Assembly (NCBI GenBank): GCA_020348625.1
Contig: CP070752.1
Coordinates: forward strand, 2,390,087-2,403,361
DNA length: 13,275 bases
Direction of reading: 5' to 3'
Origin: Deltaproteobacteria bacterium
Lineage (GTDB): Bacteria > Desulfobacterota > DSM-4660 > Desulfatiglandales > B25-G16
The position numbers and the translations under genes were made by a program. The stretch's first letter is position 1, and every line of letters starts with the position of its first letter. Below the pieces are notes generated by a model, which saw only the letters and a program-made list of their open reading frames with translations, ran no database searches and was not told where the DNA came from. Below, one piece after another: positions 1-6,323 of this stretch.

Positions 1-877
1 CGCTGAGCACGAACTGGGTGCGTTTCTCATGAGGGGTGGGGATGTCTTTGACCGGCTCGGTGGGCTCATCGGTGTAGATCATGGTGAGCTCTTTGCTGCC
101 CACCCGCTTTCCCACGATGGGGCGTTTGCCTAACTTCAGGGTGGGTTTAAACACATAGTACTCATCGGGGTTGACCTTGCCCTGGACCACGTTCTCCCCC
201 AGTCCCCAGGAGCCGGTGATAAACACAGCGTCTTCAAAGCCCGTTTCCGTGTCGATGGAGAAGATCACGCCGGCAGAGGCCTGATCGGATCTGACCATCT
301 TCTGGATGGCAATGGACAGATACACGTCGAACTGGCCGAAGCCCTTATCGTGGCGGTAGGAGATGGCCCGGTTGGTAAACAGCGATGCAAAGCAGCGTTT
401 GCAGGCATCGATCAGGGCATCGTCGCCGGTGATATTTAAAAAGGTCTCCTGCTGGCCGGCAAAGGAGGCATCGGGCAGGTCCTCTGCGGTGGCGGATGAT
501 CTGACCGCTACATCCACGTGTTTACCGTAGCGCTCCTCCATGCTGCGGTAGCCTTGGATGATCTCATCGGTGAGGGAAGGGGGGAACTCGGTGTGTCTGA
601 TGATCTTCCTCACCGCCTCACCGCGTTTCTGGAGGTTGGCCATATCGTGGGTATCCAGGCCTTTGAGGGCATCCTTGATGGCCTGCTCGATGCCGGCCTC
701 TTTGATGAGGTAGCGGTAGGCAGTGGCGGTGATGGCAAAGCCCCCGGGGATATTGACCCCCTTCTTGATCAGGTGCTGGTACATCTCGCCCAGAGAGGCG
801 TTCTTGCCCCCCACCAGGGGGACATCGGCTATGGTGATCTCATCAAACCAGAGGATGAGTTTGTCTTCCCGATTCAT
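1..877 (-). CDS. ppsA: Phosphoenolpyruvate synthase (pyruvate, water dikinase), N-terminal part
   Basis: PEP synthase converts pyruvate, ATP and water to PEP, AMP and phosphate, the entry to gluconeogenesis from pyruvate in the cytoplasm. The start is ATG at 877-875, preceded on the minus strand by AAGGAG about 7 nt away. The 292 codons present cover the PEP/pyruvate-dikinase ATP-grasp domain. Visible signatures are VGGKNASLGEM near residue 23, VPGGF-like NIPGGFAITATAYR near 42, and VRSSATAEDLPDASFAGQQE near 124-143, followed by a GSWGLGENVVQGKVNPDEY stretch. The family is about 800 residues, so roughly 500 residues, including the phospho-histidine and PEP-utiliser domains, lie beyond the left edge. 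It is transcribed away from the rest of the window with its own promoter (928-956). An archaeal-type or related PEP/pyruvate-binding protein is a minor alternative. Confidence 0.88.
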   Translation of the reverse strand, partial: MNREDKLILWFDEITIADVPLVGGKNASLGEMYQHLIKKGVNIPGGFAITATAYRYLIKEAGIEQAIKDALKGLDTHDMANLQKRGEAVRKIIRHTEFPPSLTDEIIQGYRSMEERYGKHVDVAVRSSATAEDLPDASFAGQQETFLNITGDDALIDACKRCFASLFTNRAISYRHDKGFGQFDVYLSIAIQKMVRSDQASAGVIFSIDTETGFEDAVFITGSWGLGENVVQGKVNPDEYYVFKPTLKLGKRPIVGKRVGSKELTMIYTDEPTEPVKDIPTPHEKRTQFVLS

Positions 878-905
878 GGAATACTCCTTGTACTATGGGA
901 TTGGG

Positions 906-917
906 CCACCATGGTGG
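906..917. promoter_or_regulatory. Perfect 12-bp palindrome in the ppsA 5' leader
   Basis: CCACCATGGTGG reads identically on both strands and lies between the predicted transcription start of ppsA (near 921) and its RBS. It could be an operator or a small hairpin in the leader. No regulator is known for it, and its role is inference from position only. Confidence 0.3.
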
Positions 918-927
918 TAGTGGTGAA

Positions 928-956
928 GGTATACCGCAACACTGGGAGGTTGTCAA
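928..956 (-). promoter_or_regulatory. Sigma70-type promoter of ppsA
   Basis: On the minus strand a perfect -35 box TTGACA (956-951) is followed by a 17-nt spacer and the -10 box TATACC (933-928), four of six matches in TATAAT. Transcription would begin near 921, leaving a leader of about 44 nt before the ATG at 877. Confidence 0.6.
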
Positions 957-1058
957 TTTGGAAAAAATGATATACCCTCTCAGCCAAAGGGCCTTGCCAT
1001 GGATGGGGGCTGAAACAAAAGAAGTATTAAGAACGTCAATTCATTTGCAGTATATTGA

Positions 1059-1254
1059 GATAGTCATGAGGTGTTTTCTGTTGTGACTGGCGGGAGGCCG
1101 CCGTACTTTTCACGGCGTATCAATGGGGGAAACCGCAGCCCTGAGCCTGTCGAAGGGAATGCGGAGCCCCGCTTCTCCGAAGCGGGACGTTGATACGTCG
1201 TAGAAAAGACAAGGCCGGGAGCCCTGGAGCAGAAGAAAAGACCTCATGACTATC
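1059..1254. repeat. Palindromic (MITE-like) element with two 65-nt inverted arms
   Basis: The arms are 1059-1123 and 1190-1254, equal in length and imperfectly inverted. The outer 21 nt match at 20 positions (GATAGTCATGAGGT, one mismatch, TTTTCT). The inner ends pair as CTTTTC, a 1-nt offset, then ACG(G/A)CGTATCAA. The middle of each arm has diverged. The 66-nt centre contains the 20-mer at 1138-1157 and a 7-bp hairpin CCCGCTT/AAGCGGG (1168-1186). There is no transposase gene and no clear target-site duplication (TTGA on the left, CAAC on the right). The structure fits a non-autonomous miniature element or a very long intergenic hairpin. Reading frames crossing it on the minus strand are incidental. 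Confidence 0.7.
1138..1157. repeat. GCCCTGAGCCTGTCGAAGGG dispersed-repeat motif
   Basis: This 20-mer, or its reverse complement CCCTTCGACAGGCTCAGGGC, is recalled as a very common intergenic repeat core in many environmental bacterial genomes, where it often yields spurious FDRLRA-type peptides. Here it forms the apex of the 1059-1254 palindromic element. Its sides can pair as CCGCA-g-CCCT with AGGG-aa-TGCGG (1133-1164). Confidence 0.6.
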
Positions 1255-1263
1255 CAACACCCC

Positions 1264-1289
1264 TTGTCTGGTACTTCCAATGCAGACAA
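1264..1289. promoter_or_regulatory. 7-bp inverted repeat upstream of the hydrolase pair
   Basis: TTGTCTG (1264-1270) and CAGACAA (1283-1289) are perfect inverted copies separated by 12 nt. They lie about 120 bp upstream of the isochorismatase-family start. A weak TACTAT-like -10 sequence (1290-1295) follows. It could be an operator or a leader hairpin; evidence is limited to symmetry and position. Confidence 0.25.
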
Positions 1290-1407
1290 TACTATGCTCT
1301 CGTTGGTGAGTTGAAGTAGGGCTCTGAGGACCCTGTGGATACTCTGGCAGGGTTGAAAAATTTAGCACCACACGAGGTAGGCGGTACATGGGGAAAGGAC
1401 GAGTTTG

Positions 1408-1986
1408 ATGGAAACCAAAGACAATCCGGCGCTGCTGATCATTGATATGGTCAAGGATTACCTTGATCCTCGACGCAATCTGAAGATCACTCCCTTTGCC
1501 AGGGCAATTGTCGATCCTATCAAGAGACTGGCCACTGCCTTCAGGGAGAGAGGCTGGCCGGTTATATTCTCTACCGATGCTTACAAGGAAGATGATTTTA
1601 TCTTTACGGGCAGAATGGAGCCGGAATCGTTGGCAGGTACGGAAGGAGCTGAGGTTATCGATGAACTGGCAAGAAAGGAGGGGGATCTCTGGCTTCCCAA
1701 ACCACGTTTTTCGGCCTTTTTTCAGACAGGCCTTGAAGCATATCTGCGGGAGAAGGGGGTTACCCTGTGCGCGGTAGCGGGAGTAACCACGCCCTTCTGC
1801 GTGCTGACAACTGCCATAGATGCCATCTGTCACGATTTCAAGAGCGTTATTCTCGCCGACTGTTCCGCTGCTCTTTCGGAGAAAGTACACAATGATACCC
1901 TCGATCTTTACAGGCGGACCGTTCTTTACCCGCTTTTCAGGATCAGCAGTTCATCTGAACTGCTTTCGGACTTAAAAGCTGATTAA
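1408..1986 (+). CDS. Isochorismatase-family cysteine hydrolase
   Basis: A 192-residue protein with the complete isochorismatase/nicotinamidase fold signature. Asp13 is in ALLIIDMVKDY, Lys98 in LPKPRFSAF and the nucleophile Cys131 in AGVTTPFCVLTTA, giving the Asp-Lys-Cys triad. The family hydrolyses amides or vinyl ethers (nicotinamide, isochorismate, ureidoacrylate and others). The nicotinamidase metal ligands appear absent: the usual Asp-x-His is Asp57-Ala-Tyr59, and the second His position before the GT motif is Glu73. A simple nicotinamidase assignment is therefore doubtful. ATG at 1408 is preferred because GGAAAGGA lies about 8 nt upstream; an in-frame TTG at 1405 would add one residue. 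The stop is 9 bp before the Nudix gene, so the two are probably cotranscribed. Substrate unknown. Confidence 0.85.
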   Translation: METKDNPALLIIDMVKDYLDPRRNLKITPFARAIVDPIKRLATAFRERGWPVIFSTDAYKEDDFIFTGRMEPESLAGTEGAEVIDELARKEGDLWLPKPRFSAFFQTGLEAYLREKGVTLCAVAGVTTPFCVLTTAIDAICHDFKSVILADCSAALSEKVHNDTLDLYRRTVLYPLFRISSSSELLSDLKAD

Positions 1987-1995
1987 CGGGCAACC

Positions 1996-2541
1996 ATGAT
2001 GATAAGACCATGGCCAGTAGTCGAATCAAATAAGGGCCCCGATATGGGACTCTTTTCCATTAGGATAGTGCGCTCCCGCTCTCCCAGGACAGGGCAAGAG
2101 CATGATTTCTACGTCATTGATTTTCCAAACTGGGTCCAGGTCCTGCCGATTACGTCAGAAGATCAGGTCGTTATGGTCAGGCAATACCGGCACGGGTGCG
2201 GAGAGGTTCTCTTGGAGTTACCCGGAGGCCTTATGGATGATAACGATATCAAGCCCGAGGAAAGTGCCAAGAGAGAGTTGCTTGAAGAGACCGGATACGC
2301 AGCCGAAGAGCTCGTTCTTATTACGAAGACGTATCCACAACCTGCTGTCCTGAGCAATATGGGCTTAACATACCTGGCGCGGAATGCGAGAAAAATAGCT
2401 GAACCTCAGCCTGATGCAGCGGAGGACATAGAGATCTGTTTGGTAAACCTGGAAAAGATTCCGGAGATGATTCGGAACGGAGAGCTTAAGCACAGCCAGA
2501 GCATCATGGGCCTCAGCCTGTATTTGTTGCTTGTCAAATAG
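1996..2541 (+). CDS. Nudix hydrolase, ADP-ribose pyrophosphatase-like
   Basis: A 181-residue protein of the ADP-ribose pyrophosphatase type, which splits ADP-ribose or similar nucleoside diphosphate derivatives into AMP and a phosphate ester. The N-terminal WPVVESNKG strand, VVMVRQYRHGCGEVLLELPGG (residues about 58-78) and RELLEETGY match this subfamily. The Nudix box carries the expected REL-LEE-TG catalytic glutamates. However, the segment between GG and RE is one residue longer than the consensus G-x5-E-x7-RE, and Asp sits at the conserved Glu position. Two consecutive ATGs (1996, 1999) are possible starts; the RBS is weak, and an internal ATG at 2044 would remove conserved N-terminal sequence. 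It follows the isochorismatase-family gene by 9 bp. Together they could act on NAD or nucleotide breakdown products, but this is inference. Confidence 0.85.
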   Translation: MMIRPWPVVESNKGPDMGLFSIRIVRSRSPRTGQEHDFYVIDFPNWVQVLPITSEDQVVMVRQYRHGCGEVLLELPGGLMDDNDIKPEESAKRELLEETGYAAEELVLITKTYPQPAVLSNMGLTYLARNARKIAEPQPDAAEDIEICLVNLEKIPEMIRNGELKHSQSIMGLSLYLLLVK

Positions 2542-2666
2542 AGCAAACAAAGGCGATTGTAAGTTTTGCTTGAATTACGGTAAGCAATGATAAGATGCTT
2601 CTCGTCCCCCTTGTTTCAGACTCCTTGATAAGAGATGGGAGGGTATTGGTATATTTGAGGGAGCTG

Positions 2667-2686
2667 CATGGGTATATTACCCCATG
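2667..2686. promoter_or_regulatory. Palindrome CATGGGTA...TACCCCATG
   Basis: An inverted repeat of eight pairs with one extra C in the right arm and a 3-nt centre. It resembles a dyad operator. It lies about 330 bp before the thiolase start and no cognate regulator is assigned. Confidence 0.3.
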
Positions 2687-2797
2687 AACGGTAGGGAAGA
2701 CGCACGAGGCAGCAGTCTGCCCATGAGGAGTCGGGATTTCTTTATATATTTGAGTAGATTCCCTGATTGAACCTATCTTCTGAATCGATAAAATTGT

Positions 2798-2809
2798 ATA
2801 ATCGATTAT
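2798..2809. promoter_or_regulatory. Palindrome ATAATCGATTAT with a nearby second half-site
   Basis: A perfect 12-bp palindrome overlapping a TATAAT sequence (2797-2802). A second AATCGAT copy occurs at 2783-2789, 17 bp before the copy at 2800-2806, so the sites recur at roughly 1.5 helical turns. This is consistent with an operator over a promoter, but no -35 box fits. Confidence 0.35.
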
Positions 2810-2839
2810 TGCTTTAGTTGCGTAACTGCGCCTATCCGT

Positions 2840-2880
2840 GGGATATGGATGTCGGTGCAAAAAAAGGATATCCATATCCC
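2840..2880. promoter_or_regulatory. Long inverted repeat GGGATATGGAT / ATCCATATCCC
   Basis: Perfect 11-bp arms (2840-2850 and 2870-2880) extend by a G-T pair and two further pairs inward, giving a stem of about 14 bp around a purine-rich loop with a run of seven A. It lies about 140 bp upstream of the thiolase start. No T-run follows on either strand, so it is more likely a protein-binding dyad or leader hairpin than an intrinsic terminator. Confidence 0.45.
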
Positions 2881-3017
2881 TCAGTAGCAGCACGTCAAGC
2901 AGAATAGATTCTCAAGATCGTTCTGCGGAATAAGAGCAATAATCGAAAGTACACGAGACACAGAGTATCAACCAAACAGCATAAGGGGATAAATATCTTC
3001 AAGAGGGAGGAGTAATT

Positions 3018-4184
3018 ATGGGAAAGGTGGGAATTATTGGCGTTGGGCAGAGCAGTTTTGTAAGAGGGTATCCCGGTTCAATACGGGAACTCGCCTTTGA
3101 CGGATTTAAGGAGGCCATGCAGGATGCTCAGATACAGACAAAGGATATCGATGCGTCGATCATCGCCTCTGCCCCTGAATACGATAAGCAGAGATCCCCT
3201 GCCGGGGTGATAGCTGAGTATCTTGGTCTCATTCCTCAGCCTACCTTCTATATTGAATCCGTCTGCTCTTCAAGCAGTACGGCCCTAAAGGTAGCTTATT
3301 CGATGATCAAGGCAGGGTTGCATGATGTTGTCGCTATCATTGGCTTCCAGAAGATGTCCGAGATCTCGTCAAGCGAGTCCCAGGAGAGAATGGGAAGGGG
3401 CGCCGACATCCAGTGGGAATCCCCCTTTGGCACCATGATGCCGGCCTACTATGCTATGTATGCTCAGGCACATATGGACAAGTACGGAACAACCCTGGAG
3501 GATTTGGCTAGAATCAGGGTCAAGGCCGCTACGTACGGGCAGATAAACGAGAAGGCCGTGTACCGGAAACCGGTCAGCATGGAGATGTTCACCGATCCTG
3601 AAAGCAATTTCTCCGCTCCCGTGGCCAAGCCGTTGAGGGTTGGAGATTGCTGTGCCAACGCTGACGGTAGCTCTTGTATCATTCTCGCTAATGAGGAAAG
3701 GGCTAAGGCCATGAGCAAGAAACCGGTTTGGGTCTTGGGCATTGGTGCTGCCTCCGAGACGGTGAATATGGCCGGCAGGGATTTGCTGACCGGCCTCACA
3801 GTAGGCATTGAGGCGGGAAAACAGGCGTACGCAATGGCAGGTGTGACACCAAAGGATATCGACGTAGCAGAGGTGCACGATTGTTTTACCATAGCTGAGA
3901 TGATGGCGTATGAAAACCTCGGATTCGCTCAACCAGGGGAAGGTAAGGATTTGATTGCATCCAAAGAAACGTACAAGGAGGGAAGCATTCCCGTTAATGT
4001 TGATGGGGGCCTTCTCTCAAAAGGTCATCCGATCGGAGCCACGGGAGGTTCGCAGATTAGGACGATAGTGCTTCAGCTCAGGGATGAAGCCGGGGAGATG
4101 CAGGTCAAAGATCCGGAGATTGGTCTTGTGCATAATATCGGTGGCGTCGGCCTTTACGGCAACGTAACAATACTGGGGAGGTAG
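3018..4184 (+). CDS. Thiolase-family protein 1 (SCP-x/archaeal-type acyl-CoA thiolase)
   Basis: A 388-residue thiolase. The family cleaves 3-oxoacyl-CoA with CoA, or runs the reverse Claisen condensation. The nucleophile is Cys83 in ESVCSSSSTALK. His287 lies in VHDCF and His337 in GHPIGATGG. The last motif is HNIGGVG (from His372) rather than the CxG of classical thiolases, as is usual in SCP-x and archaeal thiolases. The start ATG has a strong RBS (GGGAGGAG about 5 nt upstream). The stop is only 4 bp before a DUF35 gene, the arrangement in which the DUF35 protein is normally an obligate partner. Family membership is clear; the acyl substrate is not. Related pairs include archaeal acetoacetyl-CoA thiolase/DUF35 and BbsB/BbsA of anaerobic toluene degradation. 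Confidence 0.9.
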   Translation: MGKVGIIGVGQSSFVRGYPGSIRELAFDGFKEAMQDAQIQTKDIDASIIASAPEYDKQRSPAGVIAEYLGLIPQPTFYIESVCSSSSTALKVAYSMIKAGLHDVVAIIGFQKMSEISSSESQERMGRGADIQWESPFGTMMPAYYAMYAQAHMDKYGTTLEDLARIRVKAATYGQINEKAVYRKPVSMEMFTDPESNFSAPVAKPLRVGDCCANADGSSCIILANEERAKAMSKKPVWVLGIGAASETVNMAGRDLLTGLTVGIEAGKQAYAMAGVTPKDIDVAEVHDCFTIAEMMAYENLGFAQPGEGKDLIASKETYKEGSIPVNVDGGLLSKGHPIGATGGSQIRTIVLQLRDEAGEMQVKDPEIGLVHNIGGVGLYGNVTILGR

Positions 4185-4188
4185 GAAC

Positions 4189-4620
4189 ATGGCTAAGAAA
4201 GAAGTGGATGATAGATTCAAGAAGTTTGGTACCGTTAGCTTTACCGCAATAACCAAGACCAACGATTTCGTAGACTACCTTGAGAAGGGTAAGGTAATGG
4301 GCACTAAATGTAAGGACTGTGGGACCCTGTATTTTCCCCCAAGATCGGATTGCTCGAAGTGTCTCGATAGTAACATGGAGTGGTTTGAGGTCTCCGGCAC
4401 CGGTAAACTGCTGAGCTTTAGCGAGTTGAAATACGGACCGGTGGGCTTTGAGGGTGATCTTCCCTACACCATTGCCCTTCTCGATTACGGCAATCACAAG
4501 GTCTTTGGGAGGATATCAAAGGACATTCCTTTCGAAGATCTCAGCATCGGGATGGAGTTGAAAACCCAGACTACCACGCTACCGAACGGACAGCTCGGGT
4601 ATGTGTTTGAAAAGGCTTGA
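4189..4620 (+). CDS. DUF35 (zinc ribbon plus OB-fold) thiolase partner
   Basis: A 143-residue protein. Residues 26-34 form the usual helix leading into a rubredoxin-like zinc ribbon with Cys41-x2-Cys44 and Cys55-x2-Cys58, followed by an OB-fold domain (about 65-143) with GTGKLLSFSEL and PYTIALLDYGNHKVFGRI. In characterised relatives this protein bridges thiolase and HMG-CoA synthase, or completes the CoA pocket of a thiolase. The RBS GGGGAGG lies in the end of the preceding thiolase gene, and only 4 bp separate the two, so translation is probably coupled. The protein is most likely bound to thiolase 1. After its stop comes the 203-nt structured gap. Confidence 0.9.
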   Translation: MAKKEVDDRFKKFGTVSFTAITKTNDFVDYLEKGKVMGTKCKDCGTLYFPPRSDCSKCLDSNMEWFEVSGTGKLLSFSELKYGPVGFEGDLPYTIALLDYGNHKVFGRISKDIPFEDLSIGMELKTQTTTLPNGQLGYVFEKA

Positions 4621-4823
4621 GCTTCTGCCATCGAAGAATGCGGTGTCTGGAGTCTCGATATAGATCTTTGGGTGAGCGCTTTTCCTTTTTGTTTTTTTCG
4701 GGTTTTGTGCCCCTTCTTAAAAGAGGAAAAGCGCTTTTCAATGCCCGCCACCCGTGGTGGACTAATTGGTTATCACTGTTCATTGTTGCAGTGATTCGAA
4801 CGGAAAAGGGGGAGGTCTTAGGG
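4621..4823 (+). other. 203-nt structured gap inside the operon
   Basis: Other gaps in this operon are 4-54 bp. This one contains three successive inverted repeats: a long stem-loop (4676-4734), CCACC-cgt-GGTGG (4748-4760) and ATCACTG/CAGTGAT (4772-4795). It ends with a strong RBS, GGGGGAGG, about 9 nt before the ATG at 4824. One frame is open throughout from a TTG at 4617, but the encoded peptide is rich in stem-derived, low-complexity residues (FSFLFF, KRGK) and has no RBS. It is therefore treated as non-coding. Segment 4654-4668 is an inverted copy of 8696-8710. Confidence 0.6.
4676..4734 (+). promoter_or_regulatory. Intra-operon stem-loop (candidate attenuator or processing hairpin)
   Basis: The arms GCGCTTTTCCTTTTT(g) and AAAAGAGGAAAAGCGC pair over about 16 bp with one mismatch. 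A 28-nt loop contains a small nested CGGG/CCCC pairing. The right arm runs into TTTTC, so a short U-run follows the stem, and GAAAAGCGCTTTTC (4726-4739) is itself a perfect 14-bp palindrome. This resembles a weak intrinsic terminator or an RNase processing/stabilising hairpin, and could set expression of the downstream genes apart from thiolase 1/DUF35. Confidence 0.5.
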
Positions 4824-6269
4824 ATGAAAGGTATTATCTCATACGGCGGATATCTCCCGCTCAACAGGATCAGGAGGGAGACAGTTTTTGAGGCCATGGG
4901 CTGGCTCCATCAGGCTGGCTATATGAAAGGAGAGAAGTGCGTAGCCAATTTCGATGAAGACAGCGTTACCATGGCTGTGGCAGCGGGCATGAACTGTTTG
5001 AGGGGATATGATCGGGAGATAATTGATGGTCTTTACTTTGCCACGACTACGGCACCTTTCAGAGAAAGGCGGGGAGCCGATATCATAGGCACCGCACTAG
5101 ACCTTGCCGGAACAACAAGAAAGGCGGATTTCACGGATACAGTCAGTGCCGGTACAACTGCTTTAATAGCAGCGCTCGAGAGCATCGCTTCCGGCTCGGG
5201 CAGACAAATGCTCGTCTGTGCATCGGATGCCCGACTCGGTAAACCGGGCGGTTCTCAAGAGATGACCTTTAGCGATGGAGCGGCGTCGCTTTTGGTGGGA
5301 GACGAAGGGGTCATCGCAAACTGGGAAGGAAGCTACAGTGTCTCCTACGATTTCCCCGACCATTGGAGAGCTGAGGATGATAAGTTTGACAGGGCATGGG
5401 AGGAGCGGTTTGGAAGGGAGGAAGGGTACCGAAAGTTCCTACCCGAGGCCATTTCCGGCCTTCTAGCCAGGCAGAATCTGCGGGCAGAAGAGGTAACAAA
5501 GGTGATCTATCCGGGCATCTATCCCCGGGATCATGCCACCATTGGCAAGAAATTGGGATTTGAACCAGGGCAAATTCACGAGCATCTCATGAACAACATG
5601 GGAAATACTGGCACAGCCTACCCTCTCATGCTCCTGATCTCGGCACTTGGGGAGGCGAGCCCGGGAGATACCTTACTCGTGGCGGGATATGGTAACGGCA
5701 GTGACGCGCTCTTGTTCAGGGTAACTAAGGAGATAAGAAGGATAAAGGAGCAAAGGCGTAGTATAAAGAGCTATCTGGATTCCAGAAAGGATTTGAAGAA
5801 CTACGAACAATATCTCGCATTTCGGGGGCTCATATCGCCGGAGGGAGGCATTCGGGCCGAAGTGAACCCTTACACAGCCCTGTCTTTGATTTGGAGAGAC
5901 AGGAGAGAGGTGCTGGGCCTGTGCGGAACGCGTTGCAAGAGGTGCGGCACACCCCAGTATCCGGTGCAGCGGGTCTGTGCTAACCCCGACTGCGGGGCAA
6001 TTGACGACGTGGAGCCGTACCGGTTTTCAGATAAAACGGGCATGGTATTCAGCTTCACGAGTGATCTCTTGGCCTTTACGCCTAGTCCACCCGGCATATA
6101 TGCAGTTGTTGATTTTGAGGGAGGCGGCAGGTACTGGTTTGACGTTACGGATTGCGATGCCGAATCCATGTCGATCGGCATGCCTGTCGAGATGAGTCTG
6201 AGAAGAAGATACGTTGACGAGCGAGGGGGAGTCATTGGCTATTTCTGGAAGGCGATTCCAATAAGGTAA
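4824..6269 (+). CDS. HMG-CoA-synthase-like protein fused to a C-terminal DUF35 domain
   Basis: A 481-residue two-domain protein. Residues 1-300 follow the HMG-CoA synthase/KAS III thiolase fold: MKGIISYGGYLPLNRI at the start, FDEDSVTMAVAA (43-54), FSDGAASLLVGD (149-160), NNMGNTGTAYP (257-267) and the closing VAGYGNGSDALLF. Residues about 345-481 are DUF35, with zinc ligands Cys371-x2-Cys374 and Cys385-x4-Cys390 and an OB fold. The synthase catalytic residues look replaced: Thr75 where Glu is expected (FATTT versus FATES), Val107 where the nucleophilic Cys is expected (TVSAGTTAL versus ACxAGTAAL), and Pro in place of the catalytic His by either anchor (nearest His is 237). ATG 4824 is chosen for its RBS and because homologues begin at MKGI; the TTG at 4617 would add an implausible 69 residues. 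Role: scaffold or non-canonical acyl-CoA chemistry. Confidence 0.85.
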   Translation: MKGIISYGGYLPLNRIRRETVFEAMGWLHQAGYMKGEKCVANFDEDSVTMAVAAGMNCLRGYDREIIDGLYFATTTAPFRERRGADIIGTALDLAGTTRKADFTDTVSAGTTALIAALESIASGSGRQMLVCASDARLGKPGGSQEMTFSDGAASLLVGDEGVIANWEGSYSVSYDFPDHWRAEDDKFDRAWEERFGREEGYRKFLPEAISGLLARQNLRAEEVTKVIYPGIYPRDHATIGKKLGFEPGQIHEHLMNNMGNTGTAYPLMLLISALGEASPGDTLLVAGYGNGSDALLFRVTKEIRRIKEQRRSIKSYLDSRKDLKNYEQYLAFRGLISPEGGIRAEVNPYTALSLIWRDRREVLGLCGTRCKRCGTPQYPVQRVCANPDCGAIDDVEPYRFSDKTGMVFSFTSDLLAFTPSPPGIYAVVDFEGGGRYWFDVTDCDAESMSIGMPVEMSLRRRYVDERGGVIGYFWKAIPIR

Positions 6270-6323
6270 GGCGCAAGGTTAAAGAATCTCACTGAACCCA
6301 ATAAACAATACGGGGAAATGAGG

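Larger units (their letters stand above)
2542..3017. other. 476-bp gene-free region upstream of the acyl-CoA operon
   Basis: No convincing gene is seen on either strand. A 9-bp hairpin with one bulge (TTTGTTGCT 2523-2531, AGCAAACAAA 2542-2551) overlaps the Nudix stop, and TTGCTT/AAGCAA (2566-2571, 2582-2587) forms a second small hairpin. Neither has a U tail. Three stronger palindromes further down are listed separately. An RBS, GGGAGGAG, ends about 5 nt before the ATG at 3018. A perfect TATAAT (2797-2802) lacks a matching -35 box, so the promoter is not located with confidence. Confidence 0.5.

Noticed and set aside
1120..1890. Minus-strand open frame of 256 codons
   Set aside because: It lies antisense to the isochorismatase-family gene and runs through the palindromic element; its end reads HSLRQAQG, the typical spurious translation of that repeat, and it has no family motif.
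2534..2893. Minus-strand open frame of 119 codons in the intergenic region
   Set aside because: It begins at a GTG without an RBS, crosses the 2840-2880 palindrome, and has no recognisable domain or composition of a real protein.
4789..4806. tRNA-like GATTCGAAC (T-loop sequence, minus strand)
   Set aside because: The flanking bases (TTCCG and CACTG) do not pair into a T stem and no anticodon or acceptor arm can be built nearby.
4617..4823. 69-codon N-terminal extension of the HMG-CoA-synthase-like gene from a TTG
   Set aside because: No RBS, stem-derived low-complexity peptide, and the family begins at MKGI with a good RBS before ATG 4824.
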